Of a stretch of DNA of 64,000 bases, positions 35,788 to 44,682 are shown one piece after another. A program made the position numbers and the translations under genes. Numbering within the stretch: the first letter of the stretch is position 1; the number at the start of each line of letters is the position of its first letter. The DNA is taken from NCBI RefSeq assembly GCF_005503555.1, contig NZ_SCNG01000009.1, forward strand, positions 82,038 through 146,037. The letters are read 5' to 3'. The stretch is from Rudaea sp. 3F27F6 (GTDB lineage Bacteria > Pseudomonadota > Gammaproteobacteria > Xanthomonadales > Rhodanobacteraceae). The notes below the pieces were generated by a model that worked only from the letters and a program-made list of their open reading frames with translations, ran no database searches and was not told the origin of the DNA.

Positions 35788-38349
35788 TTGACTCACTCTT
35801 CTTTATCCGCAGTGAAGGCCGAGGAATCGACCGAAGTCGCCTTGCCGGAATCGTTAGCCCTCGCCCGCGCGCGGCTGTTTGGACACGACGATATCTACTT
35901 CGTACCGGTTCGGCACCATAGTCCGACATGTGCGTTCGCGCTACGTCAGTTGCTGAAGGACGTGGCGCCAGCGGTCGTACTTGTCGAAGGTCCGGACGAC
36001 GTTGGACATCTGTTGCCTCTGATGCAGCATGAACGTACCAAAGCACCTGTTGCCTGGTTGTGCCAGGCAACGCGTAAGAAGCATTCGGACGGTATCGACA
36101 ACGACAATGCCGACAAGTCGGAGACACGGACGTCTTTCTTTCCGTTCTGTGACTACAGTCCGGAATGGATCGCTATTCGCGAAGGCGCAGCGTTGGGCGC
36201 ACAAATTGCGCTGATCGATCTTCCGTGGAGCGACAAAGCTTGGCACAACGAACAGAAGAAAGCGGCTGACGCGACCGACAGCCTGATGGAGGAGCGTCAT
36301 TTCGCGCACAGCCGCTATCTCGGCGCGATGGCAGCTCAGCTCGGCTGTGTCGACCATCATGAACTCTGGGATCGCCTGTTCGAATTGCGTCAGCCTGCGG
36401 CACTAATGGACTGGCGCAGTTTTTTTGGTGATGTATTCGCGTGGTGCGCGATGGCGCGTCTCGACTACGAACCGGAGGTGCTGGAAGCCGAGCTGAGCCT
36501 GCCGCGCGAGCGGCATATGGCGAACCATGTCCGACATTGGCGCAAAGCCGTTAAGGGGCCAATCGTTGTGGTAACCGGCGGCTTTCATACGCCCGAGCTC
36601 GTGATGCGATGGAGCGAGGCAAAAGCTAAGTCGCGGGTTTCGGCATCCAGGATCGACGCGGGCGCTTGGTTGATTCGCTACAGCTTCGATCGGCTCGATG
36701 CGCTCAATGGCTATGCGTCGGGCATGCCGTCACCGGGCTACTACCAGCGCATCTGGGACCGACTCGAACGTGATGCGGCCCCGGATAATCGGGTGAACTG
36801 TCATGCCGCCGTGGCGCTCGAATGCCTGACGTCGTTCGCGCGCGAAACGCGCGAGCAGGACCAGGTCGACGCGGTATCGACAGCCGTCGTGCAGGCGGCC
36901 ATGATCCAGGCGCAGCGCCTCGCGGCATTGCGGGGAAACATCGGGCCGAGTCGACAGGATCTGCTCGATGCGATTCGGTCGTGCTTCATCAAAGGCGCGG
37001 TTGACGAAGGCAGACGCGGATTCACGGGCGATCTGCGTCGGTTCCTCGGCGGTACACGCATCGGCGATGTGCCGGCATCGGCGGGCTCGCCACCGCTCGT
37101 CGAAGATGCGCGGCGGCGTGCACTCGTTGCGGGTGTGCGTGTCGACGACACTACACCGCGAGACGCGCGCCTGGATCTATACCGCAAATCCTCGCACCGT
37201 GATCGCAGTCGCTACTTTCATGCGATGGCGTATCTCGACACTGGGCTTGCGCATTGGCTGGGCGGACCCGACTTCCTCGGCAACAGCCGACTGAACATGT
37301 TGTTCGAGGAATGGCGCGTTGCCTGGTCGCCGTTGGTCGAAGCACGCCTTGTCGAACTGGCGGTCAGCGGTGCGAGCGTCGAAGCGGTCTGCATGGCGAA
37401 GCTGAGGATTGAGGAAGAAGCGCTCGCTCAGCAGGGGCGAGCACGCAGCGCGAGCGCAGCCGTTGCATTGATCGTCCGAGCGTGTCTGATCGGCCTGCAT
37501 TCGCAACTACCGCAGATGCTGAACATGCTTTCGGCTCATCTCGATGAGGATGCAGCCATTGGGTCTGTCATCGAGTGCGGCCATCGGTTGGTCACGCTGT
37601 GGCGCTCGCGCGAACCGCTTGGCGTGCAGCAGCATCCGCAACTGGGTGCCCTGTTGCAGCGAGCGTGGGACGCAGCCCTGTTTCTGCTTCCTGATTTGAG
37701 CCGGTGTCAACAAGGCAATGAACCCCAGGCTATCAAGCAACTGCTCGGTCTGCACGAGCTAGGGCGTTTGATCGGCGCATTGGAACAGACCGATGCGGTG
37801 GCGGTTGACCATGAACCCATGTACGCCGAGTTGGAACGCTTCACCTCCGACGGCACTATCGCTGCCGGCGTAAGCGGTGCAGCAGCGACCTTACTCTATC
37901 TTGATGGCCGTTGGAGCGAAGCGACTCTCAACGAATTGGTCGATCGCCGATTCGGCAGCGGCGCAGCGCCTCACGAGGCCACACGTTTCCTCGGTGGGTT
38001 GATGACCGCTGCGCCTGAACTGTTATTGCGTGTACCGCAACTGCTCAGTCGGCTTGACGAGATCATTGCGACGTGGGACGACGAATCGTTCATCACCTAT
38101 CTTGCCGATTTTCGCCAGTCTTTTGCCCAACTGAAGCCGTACGAGACGGCGATGCTCGCTGAACGAGTGGCTACGCTGCATGGCTTGAACGAGAGCGGCA
38201 AGGAATTGTTGCTGCAGACCCACTATGAAACCGCTGAAAGCGACATATCAAAAGGCACGCAAATGCAGCTGTTGCTTGCGGATAGCCTACGACAAAGCGG
38301 CTTGACCTCATGGATCGATATCGCTGGTGACGCTGCGCACTCGGATTAA
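35788..38349 (+). CDS. yehM: DUF5682 protein, YehM-like
   Basis: About 853 residues if translation starts at TTG 35788, four bases after the MoxR stop; a GTG at 35716 would overlap that gene by 68 bp, so the start is uncertain. The N-terminal block is distinctive: IYFVPVRHHSPTCAFALRQL then VLVEGPDDV, with LIDLPWSDKAW further on. This HHSP and EGP pattern resembles EreA/TraB-like metal-site proteins, suggesting a catalytic domain; that is inference. The helical C-terminal half has no known motif. It closes the yehPQILM-like cluster. Confidence 0.8.
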   Translation: MTHSSLSAVKAEESTEVALPESLALARARLFGHDDIYFVPVRHHSPTCAFALRQLLKDVAPAVVLVEGPDDVGHLLPLMQHERTKAPVAWLCQATRKKHSDGIDNDNADKSETRTSFFPFCDYSPEWIAIREGAALGAQIALIDLPWSDKAWHNEQKKAADATDSLMEERHFAHSRYLGAMAAQLGCVDHHELWDRLFELRQPAALMDWRSFFGDVFAWCAMARLDYEPEVLEAELSLPRERHMANHVRHWRKAVKGPIVVVTGGFHTPELVMRWSEAKAKSRVSASRIDAGAWLIRYSFDRLDALNGYASGMPSPGYYQRIWDRLERDAAPDNRVNCHAAVALECLTSFARETREQDQVDAVSTAVVQAAMIQAQRLAALRGNIGPSRQDLLDAIRSCFIKGAVDEGRRGFTGDLRRFLGGTRIGDVPASAGSPPLVEDARRRALVAGVRVDDTTPRDARLDLYRKSSHRDRSRYFHAMAYLDTGLAHWLGGPDFLGNSRLNMLFEEWRVAWSPLVEARLVELAVSGASVEAVCMAKLRIEEEALAQQGRARSASAAVALIVRACLIGLHSQLPQMLNMLSAHLDEDAAIGSVIECGHRLVTLWRSREPLGVQQHPQLGALLQRAWDAALFLLPDLSRCQQGNEPQAIKQLLGLHELGRLIGALEQTDAVAVDHEPMYAELERFTSDGTIAAGVSGAAATLLYLDGRWSEATLNELVDRRFGSGAAPHEATRFLGGLMTAAPELLLRVPQLLSRLDEIIATWDDESFITYLADFRQSFAQLKPYETAMLAERVATLHGLNESGKELLLQTHYETAESDISKGTQMQLLLADSLRQSGLTSWIDIAGDAAHSD

Positions 38350-38509
38350 GTTGCATTGGCTCTACTATCCGTCAGCTGCCTGTTCCACGCCAATATACTT
38401 GCCAGTTGCGTAGGCTGGCGGCAGTTTGCCCAACTTGAGTTTGAACTGGCTGCGCACTGTAGCTTGTCAGCTAAAACCGAGCGTACTTCACCCATCTCGT
38501 ACCAAGTGC

Positions 38510-39415
38510 CTATTCACGTTTTGTGGGTGCGACGCTGCTCCATCCCCTCTGGGTCGCCTCAAGGCGTTCTTGTTGTGAAGGAAAGTCAGGATCGGTAGAC
38601 GGCGGCATTGCTTGATAAGCTGCTAAAGCTTCCGTCAAGGTTGCCCCTAGTTTCTTGAGAGCCATTCCAGACCACGCGTCTGCGTCTAGCTCCTGCTTTT
38701 TTCTCTCGCTACTGGAAGAAGGCGGTGAATCAAAGTGGCCAAGAGCTATGTGTCCAATTTCATGAGCTACCACGGAGTAAATTGTCCAATTTGTCCGTGT
38801 CGATTTACGAAGAGAGTCCAGAAAGGACTGAGTGTAGATTAACTTATAACCAGACGACTCCTTCGTAATCGCTGCATTGTTCCATTTTTCGTCGATCTTC
38901 TCGAAAACGATTTCAGCCTTTATCCCTGTCGCGATGGAGACTTCATCAACAACATTTCGCAACTGCGCAACTGAGAAGTCTTCTTTAACATCCTTATTCG
39001 CTTGGGTTGCAACTATCGACAAACCTGGATCCTGGAGCGCTCGCCGAATATTGCCGTTCGAATCGCTAATCAACCCAGCTTCCAAAAGAAATCGGATGTT
39101 CTCGCGATTCCGTTTCGCATCAGAAGAAACAAATTTCAAGATCAGATCAGTGTCGTGTTTGTCACGAGCTAGCTTTATGTCCCACCAGCCTTTCAAATAG
39201 GAAGCGGTGAAAGTTCCAGTGAACCCGACGACGGCGACGATGATCGTCGCCAGAGGAACAGAAATATCGACCCACTGAGATCTGAGTAGACGACGCGCCT
39301 CCAGTCGTTTGACTGCGGCTTCCGCTCTATTGACTGAAGTTTCAGAGCGGACCTTTGCGGTCTCATCGAAATCCTTGTCGGCGGGAGGCACAGAAGAGGT
39401 GGTCTTCCTACTCAT
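38510..39415 (-). CDS. Membrane-anchored zinc metalloprotease (M48-like gluzincin)
   Basis: A 301-residue protein. A cytoplasmic N-terminus with a charged helix precedes one TM segment (about 50-72, VPLATIIVAVVGFTGTF). The C-terminal domain contains HEIGH near residue 214 (zinc-binding HExxH) and ELDADAWSG about 28 residues later, giving the third ligand Glu as in M48 and related peptidases. Topology suggests the protease is on the side opposite the N-terminus, or close to the membrane. No partner gene is evident. It converges with the DUF5682 gene. Confidence 0.78.
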   Translation of the reverse strand: MSRKTTSSVPPADKDFDETAKVRSETSVNRAEAAVKRLEARRLLRSQWVDISVPLATIIVAVVGFTGTFTASYLKGWWDIKLARDKHDTDLILKFVSSDAKRNRENIRFLLEAGLISDSNGNIRRALQDPGLSIVATQANKDVKEDFSVAQLRNVVDEVSIATGIKAEIVFEKIDEKWNNAAITKESSGYKLIYTQSFLDSLRKSTRTNWTIYSVVAHEIGHIALGHFDSPPSSSSERKKQELDADAWSGMALKKLGATLTEALAAYQAMPPSTDPDFPSQQERLEATQRGWSSVAPTKRE

Positions 39416-40147
39416 AGTAGTAATGCCTCAGATCCGACATGAGTCTGCAGTGGGCAGAATCGTTGATGTGGGGAAAGTCACATCCACATGGGGCTAGCTC
39501 AGAGGGTTCATTGCGCGGCAACCCTGTCATTTTCCCCTGAAATGCGCGCTAACGTTGACACTATTCGCTCGATACTTCCACTTGCCCGTGAGTAAGTCTA
39601 TGTTTTCTCTTGAGTTCGCTGTCAGGGACATCGTTTGCGCGCATCGACAGCCGCGGCGGCGTTCGTGCAAGCAGCTGTGCGCAGTAATCCTGTGAGTTCC
39701 CGCGTGTCTGCCTACAAAGAATGACCCGTGTGGCGTACGACAACAGCCCATTCCCGCTCCAACAATCGCCCTGAAGTCAAATTGGTCCCGACAAATTGCC
39801 CTGCAATTGACCAGCCGCCGACTAAACGCCCGGTAGTCGATTCCCGCCCGACAAACAACATGCCCCCGAGTCGCAAACAGACCAAAGAAGCTGTGCGCAG
39901 TAATCCCGTGAGTTCCCGCGCATTAATGTTGTGAGTTTCAAAAAACACCGCTCTGTCGAAGAAATCTCTCAGTTTTGCTCGGGCCGCACTTTGTCCATCG
40001 TTGTGAGGATCGTCTCAGTGGCGTGCTTCGGAAACTGGTTCCGTCAACGATCAACATGCTCGACTGTGCGTCGAGCCAGCGATGCATCGCAGAAGTTCTC
40101 ACACTTGGATATCCTGATACCCGATTGGCGTACAAGGATCCTACGAT
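39416..40147. other. Repeat-bearing noncoding region
   Basis: No supported gene is present. A 32-bp direct repeat with one mismatch occurs at 39673-39704 and 39889-39920 (both start AGCTGTGCGCAGTAATCC or its one-base variant). Between the copies lies a patchwork of short CCCGACAAA-type words. The short overlapping open frames on both strands have no ribosome sites. Confidence 0.45.
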
Positions 40148-40651
40148 ATGCGTCCAGGTTCTCCCATTCAGTCTGGCGACCAGAAAGAACCTGCTGGTTG
40201 GGAAGATGAGGGCCTGCCGCCACCGATCTCAACGGACGGGCGCGATCGTTTGCGAGCTTCTTTGGAGCGCCGCGATAGTCTGCTCCACTCAGAAACTTGG
40301 CTCTCCAGCGACGAAGTAGCTATCAGAATTTCCGCTAGCATCGCCGGAAATGACCAAGAACAGGACATTCGCTGGTTACGGAGGGAAGGCCGTTTGTTTG
40401 CCGTGCGATTCAAAGGAAGATATTTGCATCCGGACTTTCAGTTCAATGCCCAAGGACAACTCATGGCAGAGGTCAAGGACCTGCTTGATGTTCTCCCTAG
40501 AACCGATGCCAATTGGAATCTTGCCTTCTGGGTATTCCAACCAACGCGAGCACTTGGTGGAAAGCGCCCGGCAGACGTTTTTCGTCAAGACCCTCAACGT
40601 GTTGTAGTCGTAGCCCAAAAAGATTTCCTAGGCGATAACGAACGCTGGTAG
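40148..40651 (+). CDS. Orphan antitoxin-like protein (MbcA/ParS/Xre toxin-binding-domain type)
   Basis: A 167-residue protein. The middle reads as a helix-turn-helix-like region (WLSSDEVAIRISASIAGNDQEQDIRWLRREGRLFAVRFKGRYLHPDFQF in separate blocks). The C-terminal segment NLAFWVFQPTRALGGKRPAD then VFRQDPQRVVVVA matches the ALGG-containing helical bundle by which Xre/MbcA/ParS antitoxins bind RES-type toxins. No RES or other toxin gene is adjacent on either side. It may be a solitary regulator or the survivor of a toxin-antitoxin pair. Confidence 0.6.
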   Translation: MRPGSPIQSGDQKEPAGWEDEGLPPPISTDGRDRLRASLERRDSLLHSETWLSSDEVAIRISASIAGNDQEQDIRWLRREGRLFAVRFKGRYLHPDFQFNAQGQLMAEVKDLLDVLPRTDANWNLAFWVFQPTRALGGKRPADVFRQDPQRVVVVAQKDFLGDNERW

Positions 40652-40694
40652 CACTCGTCTGCCCGTAAGGAACTGTGCGTAAAAATTCGCAGTT

Positions 40695-41510
40695 TTAGCG
40701 GAGCGCAACTACCTTTCGTTTGGAGGAATTCCTGTTCTTCTTTTGTGATTTGACCTCACGTTCCAGTTCGGCCACGCGCTGTTTCATGATGCGCTTCTGC
40801 TGGGCGAGATCTTCCTCTAGTTTTACACGACGCTTGGTTTCGCCAGCGGACTTAGTGTTAGCGGCTCGTGCATCCTGCTGAGCGGATTTTGCTTCTTCAC
40901 GAGCTCGATCGACCTCACATAGCCAACGTTGCTCTGTGGCCTCAGCACGTTCGCGATCTGCCCTAAATTCCTTTTGCGTCTCTTCGCTGGCCCGACGCAA
41001 CGCGGCCACCGTGGCCTGAGCCTCAGCGAGCGAGTGAAGGGCCGCGGTCAAGGATTGTTGCAAATCGTCGATCCGACGCCGCTCATTGATTAGGTCCGCT
41101 TTTGCGGCCTCGCACTCGCGTTGGGAGAGCACGAGGGCCTGCTGCTGGGTTGCCTCTTGAGCCGCCGCCTGCTCAAGTTGGGCCTGCAGGGTGTTTTCCC
41201 GCTCCTGGAGTCCTCGCTCGCTTTCCTCATAACGCGCTTCCGATTCCTGCCGCGTCGCGACCACCGCTTCGCTCCATAGCGTCATCATGGCCCGCTGCAC
41301 CGCTTCAGGAATATCAGGCAACTCTGCCCGTGCCTGCGCGGCCAAGCGCCCGGCCAGCTCCGACCACCATACCTCGAGCAGGCGTAGCAGCGTGTTTGGC
41401 GAGCCGGTACCGAGCTCGGCCCGCACTTTTTCGATGGTTGGCCGTTCGCCGCGCGCCAGCAACGCATCCGCGGCCTTCGTCACCTGATCTTGCGTCACGC
41501 CACGTGCCAT
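40695..41510 (-). CDS. KfrA-like DNA-binding coiled-coil protein
   Basis: A 271-residue protein. The N-terminal KfrA domain (about 1-110: VTQDQVTKAADALLARGERPTIEKVRAELGTGSPNTLLRLLE as consecutive helices) contains a winged or HTH DNA-binding element. A long alanine- and glutamate-rich coiled coil follows (about 90-255), with a basic C-terminal tail (SQKKNRNSSKRK). KfrA proteins of IncP and IncW plasmids autorepress and organise plasmid DNA. It is divergent from a tyrosine recombinase, and the 102-bp gap carries two inverted repeats. This pair looks like plasmid or integrative-element cargo. Confidence 0.85.
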   Translation of the reverse strand: MARGVTQDQVTKAADALLARGERPTIEKVRAELGTGSPNTLLRLLEVWWSELAGRLAAQARAELPDIPEAVQRAMMTLWSEAVVATRQESEARYEESERGLQERENTLQAQLEQAAAQEATQQQALVLSQRECEAAKADLINERRRIDDLQQSLTAALHSLAEAQATVAALRRASEETQKEFRADRERAEATEQRWLCEVDRAREEAKSAQQDARAANTKSAGETKRRVKLEEDLAQQKRIMKQRVAELEREVKSQKKNRNSSKRKVVALR

Positions 41511-41546
41511 TTCCGCCTCCGATGTCGACGCCCTACTCTTTCGCTT

Positions 41547-41583
41547 TTATACTAACGATAAGTTATATTTATCGTCAGTATAA
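41547..41583. promoter_or_regulatory. 15-bp near-perfect inverted repeat, probable KfrA operator
   Basis: TTATACTAACGATAA and TTATCGTCAGTATAA are reverse complements at 14 of 15 positions, separated by seven A/T-rich bases. It lies 37 bp from the KfrA start and 30 bp from the recombinase start, covering both promoter regions. Confidence 0.7.
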
Positions 41584-41592
41584 GTCATATTT

Positions 41593-41608
41593 CGTAGTAT
41601 ACACTACG
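41593..41608. promoter_or_regulatory. Second inverted repeat before the recombinase start
   Basis: CGTAGT-N4-ACTACG ends four bases before the recombinase ATG. It could be a separate operator, or a recombinase-binding core site. Confidence 0.5.
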
Positions 41609-41612
41609 TTGT

Positions 41613-42692
41613 ATGAAAGAAAAAAAATCCCTATCTGCACTCGCCTCGCCGGCTTCCCAGCTTTTGCTACCGGAACAATTGGCCGAACAAGCCGCCAATG
41701 CAGTTCGTGAGCTGCTCGCCGAAGCGGCCGCGGCGAACACTACGCGTAGTTACACGAGCGCCCTACGCTACTGGGCGGGCTGGCATCGGGTACGCTACGG
41801 GATTGAATTGTCGTTGCCGATCACCGAAGCCATCGTGATGCAGTTTGTCGTCGACCACGTCGCGCGTCGTGGCAAGACCGGCTTGAAATGGGAGTTGCCG
41901 CCGGCGGCCGACCAGGCGCTCGTCGCGGCCAAGCTGAAATCCAAGCTCGGCCCGTGGAAATTGGCCAGCGTCGTGCACCGAGTTGCTGTGCTGTCGACGG
42001 CGCATCGACTGAAACGGCTGACGAATCCGTGCGAAGAACCGGCCGTGCGGACCGTCCTCGGGCGTGCGCGTCGAGCCTCCGTCAAACGGGGTGAGCGGCC
42101 GGCCAAGAAAACGGCGATCACGAAAGCCGAACTCGAGGCGATGCTCGCGACGTGCGATGGTTCGTTGGAGGGAATTCGGGATCGCGCCCTGCTCTGCTTC
42201 GGTTTTGCGAGCGGTGGTCGTCGGCGCAGCGAGATTGCCGCCGCCGATATGCGCGATCTGCGGCAGACGGGCCCTCAAGCCTTCATCTATCGGCTGGAGC
42301 ACAGCAAAACCCAGCAAGCCGGCCCCACGGCCAGCTCTACGCCCGATAAACCGATCTTGGACCAGGCGGCCGATGCCCTTTTGGAGTGGCTGGAGGCCTC
42401 GGGCGTTCAGGAGGGAGCGATTTTTCGCCGGATCTGGAAGAAACGGGTCGGCCCGGCGCTCTCCCCTGCCTCGGTCGGTCAGATCGTGCAGCGACGGGCG
42501 CGGCTAGCCGGGCTGGAGGGGAATTTTGGGGGGCACAGCCTACGCTCGGGTTTCGTCACCGAGGCCGGTAAACAAGGGGTGCCGTTGCCGGCGGTGATGG
42601 CGATGACGGAACACCGGTCGGTGGCCAGCGTCGTGGGGTATTTTCAGGCCGGACAAGCCGAGGAGAACCCCGCTGCCCGGCTTCTCAAGTAA
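41613..42692 (+). CDS. Tyrosine recombinase (phage/plasmid integrase family)
   Basis: A 359-residue protein with a core-binding SAM-like domain (about 20-150) and a catalytic domain holding the family residues: Arg in SGGRRRSE near 200, a Lys in the beta hairpin (EHSKTQ), HSLRSGF near 308, His in TEHRS near 331 and the nucleophile Tyr in SVVGYFQ near 342. It has no IntI-specific insert, so it is not the integrase for the attC sites. The divergent KfrA partner and the shared operators suggest co-regulation. It could serve resolution of multimers or integration of the segment it lies on. Confidence 0.9.
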   Translation: MKEKKSLSALASPASQLLLPEQLAEQAANAVRELLAEAAAANTTRSYTSALRYWAGWHRVRYGIELSLPITEAIVMQFVVDHVARRGKTGLKWELPPAADQALVAAKLKSKLGPWKLASVVHRVAVLSTAHRLKRLTNPCEEPAVRTVLGRARRASVKRGERPAKKTAITKAELEAMLATCDGSLEGIRDRALLCFGFASGGRRRSEIAAADMRDLRQTGPQAFIYRLEHSKTQQAGPTASSTPDKPILDQAADALLEWLEASGVQEGAIFRRIWKKRVGPALSPASVGQIVQRRARLAGLEGNFGGHSLRSGFVTEAGKQGVPLPAVMAMTEHRSVASVVGYFQAGQAEENPAARLLK

Positions 42693-42711
42693 CTAACGCA
42701 GCCCCTAGATC

Positions 42712-42897
42712 GTGGCGGCTGACCAAACGCGCTTTTCATCAGCTGCGGACGAGAATCGGATCTTCTCGCTCATCAAGAACGAGATCGACGTCGATCGATT
42801 TGTGGTACACAGGGACCGCTGCCGGATTTATTGCAAGAAAAACTACTCCTCCAAAGATCGCGAACGCGAAATCATTTTCGATTTGTCAATCAAATGA
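42712..42897 (+). CDS. Small hypothetical protein (61 aa)
   Basis: It starts at a GTG 19 bp after the recombinase stop. The sequence is charged with protein-like composition (RIFSLIKNEIDVDRFVVHRD then RCRIYCKKNYSSKD), two cysteines and no known motif. Position suggests co-transcription with the recombinase. It could be spurious; there is no strong ribosome site. Confidence 0.35.
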   Translation: MAADQTRFSSAADENRIFSLIKNEIDVDRFVVHRDRCRIYCKKNYSSKDREREIIFDLSIK

Positions 42898-43074
42898 TTC
42901 GCCCCCGATGCAGATGACTGCTCGTTCGTTTTCATCCGATTGCCAACTTCAATCTACAGATATGTGAAAGTGCGGCAAACACGCATCGGAAAACCCCGCG
43001 CGTCGCCCCTCGATCCGGACTGAGAGCGTGTTGCCCTCAGTCCGGCCGACGAGCGCAAAGCGCTCACACCACGA

Positions 43075-44193
43075 TCAGTTCGATTCGGTGAACTGGATGT
43101 AGGGTGCCGCCCCACCCGTGGCAGTACACGCACCAAGCGTCAAGTTGTTGCCCTCTGCAGTCGAACCCGAAAAAAGATTGCTCGGAGTGGAGTGGAAGCA
43201 AGTCGGAGCGTTGGAAGTGCCGTCATTCGCTTGAATTCGCACAGTCAGCGAAGAACCCGAGTTGAAAGTCAATCCCGAGCCGCCACCGTTCCCCACCACG
43301 TTGAATTCCGATGCGTTCCAGGTAGAGCCGATATCCAGCGTGCTGCCGCTTTGATTCACCGCCTTCGCCGTCGTGCCGTGATAGAACGTCACGCTATCGT
43401 TGCCGCTGACGGATGCAGCGCCCGTCAATTTCGCGTTTGCGAGATCGGTGAGAGCAACAGTATCCACCGTCACTGCGGAGCTATTCTTGAAACACCCCCC
43501 TCCCTGAACGGAACGCGTCCACCCGCTCGGGCATTTGCTCGGCAACGGAAATAGCCAGTTCTGGATGTATGCCTGCGCGGGTCCGGGAACGGTGTACTCA
43601 CCGGTCGATGCATAAATGAATTGCTGCCATGTTCGGCATGTCTTCGTCCCGTATCCATAGCCTTTACAGAGAGCCGACGGCCCGTTGCTCATATTGGTGT
43701 TCAGTTGCAGGGTATAGCTGCCCGTGCTCGCCGAAGTGACGCCGGTAACAGTCGGGAAGCTGCCGGTTACCGAGGTCGTCAAACCTGACGTTTCGGCTAT
43801 GTAGTCGTACCCCGACCCCGCCGTTTCCGGCGATTCACCCGAGTTGCTTTCGACGCCGTCGGCGTTCGCCGCGGCCACGGCATTCACAGTTCCGCTTGCT
43901 CCATTCGTGGATCGCCGTATAGGCGTAATGGATTCGGAAGCGGGAGGTGGCAGACAGCTCTCCCGCTCCCAGACTAGGCTGGGGTAGCTTGCATGAAAGC
44001 AACCTTCTTCCATCGGCGGGAACGCCTTGAGACCTTCATGCCATGCGTGCAGCGCCTCGGGTGCTGGGCTGACGGCTATACCGTGATAAGTCTCCGCAGC
44101 ATCGGCTGGCGTCAACGCAAACAGACTCATTGAACCGATAGCGCAAGCAACCGCAAGCGCGGAGCGCTTCCCAGACTTCGCATTCGACATCAT
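43075..44193 (-). CDS. Secreted protein of unknown function, short paralogue
   Basis: A 372-residue protein with a signal peptide (AVACAIGSMSLFALTPADAA, cleavage near residue 33). The body contains blocks found also in the 786-residue protein at 60170-62530: EALHAWHEGLKAFPPMEEGCFHA, YPSLVWERE, TWQQFIYA, SGNDSVTFYHGTTAKAV, SEFNVVGN and GGAAPYIQFTES. Here the protein ends at that last block. Multiple cysteines suggest extracellular disulfides. The 5' leaders of both genes are also similar, implying duplication and common control. I cannot assign an activity. Confidence 0.78.
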   Translation of the reverse strand: MMSNAKSGKRSALAVACAIGSMSLFALTPADAAETYHGIAVSPAPEALHAWHEGLKAFPPMEEGCFHASYPSLVWERESCLPPPASESITPIRRSTNGASGTVNAVAAANADGVESNSGESPETAGSGYDYIAETSGLTTSVTGSFPTVTGVTSASTGSYTLQLNTNMSNGPSALCKGYGYGTKTCRTWQQFIYASTGEYTVPGPAQAYIQNWLFPLPSKCPSGWTRSVQGGGCFKNSSAVTVDTVALTDLANAKLTGAASVSGNDSVTFYHGTTAKAVNQSGSTLDIGSTWNASEFNVVGNGGGSGLTFNSGSSLTVRIQANDGTSNAPTCFHSTPSNLFSGSTAEGNNLTLGACTATGGAAPYIQFTESN

Positions 44194-44682
44194 GCATATC
44201 TCCTAGAGTTAAGTGCGATAAGACGCGCCAGGTCCTCGCACGGCGCGTAGCAACCACGATATCCACAGACCCCGAACACATGCGATTCCGCATCGCGAAA
44301 TAAAAACAACGGATGCGCAATCGATAATTTGAAACACAAAGCTAATGTACGGAAAATGGCCGCCAAAACCTTCATGGAAAGCGGCTGAATAGATGGCGGC
44401 GAATTTGGCGAAGAAAGTAGGCATTTACCTATCACTTTCGGTCGCCGCGTCAGCAACGAAATTAGCCTTACAGCGTGAGTTCCCAAGCATCGAATGCTTC
44501 TTAGCCCGGTGAAGCTTTCTCTCATTATTTCTGAAACCTTAGCTCTCGGAAAAAAGGCTGTTCGCCAGCTTCGCGAGTATCGGCGAACTTCTTCTTTCGG
44601 ATACAAAGTTGATCGGAGCGGCGAAACGCAAGGATTGTGATCCAAACGTTTATCTTGAAGGCATGCTAACGAAATGAGCGAG
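44194..44682. other. Leader and promoter region of the short secreted paralogue
   Basis: The first 40 bp upstream of the gene match the corresponding region of the paralogue (CTCCTAGAGTTAAG versus CTCCTGGAGTTAAG on the plus strand). The word AAAACCTTCATG recurs at 44365-44376 and 62711-62722, about 172 and 181 bp before the two starts. The remainder holds no recognised gene. Confidence 0.5.

Noticed and set aside
41613..42692. Possibility that this recombinase is an integron integrase for the attC sites
   Set aside because: It lacks the IntI additional domain and is 20 kb away with its own KfrA-type partner.
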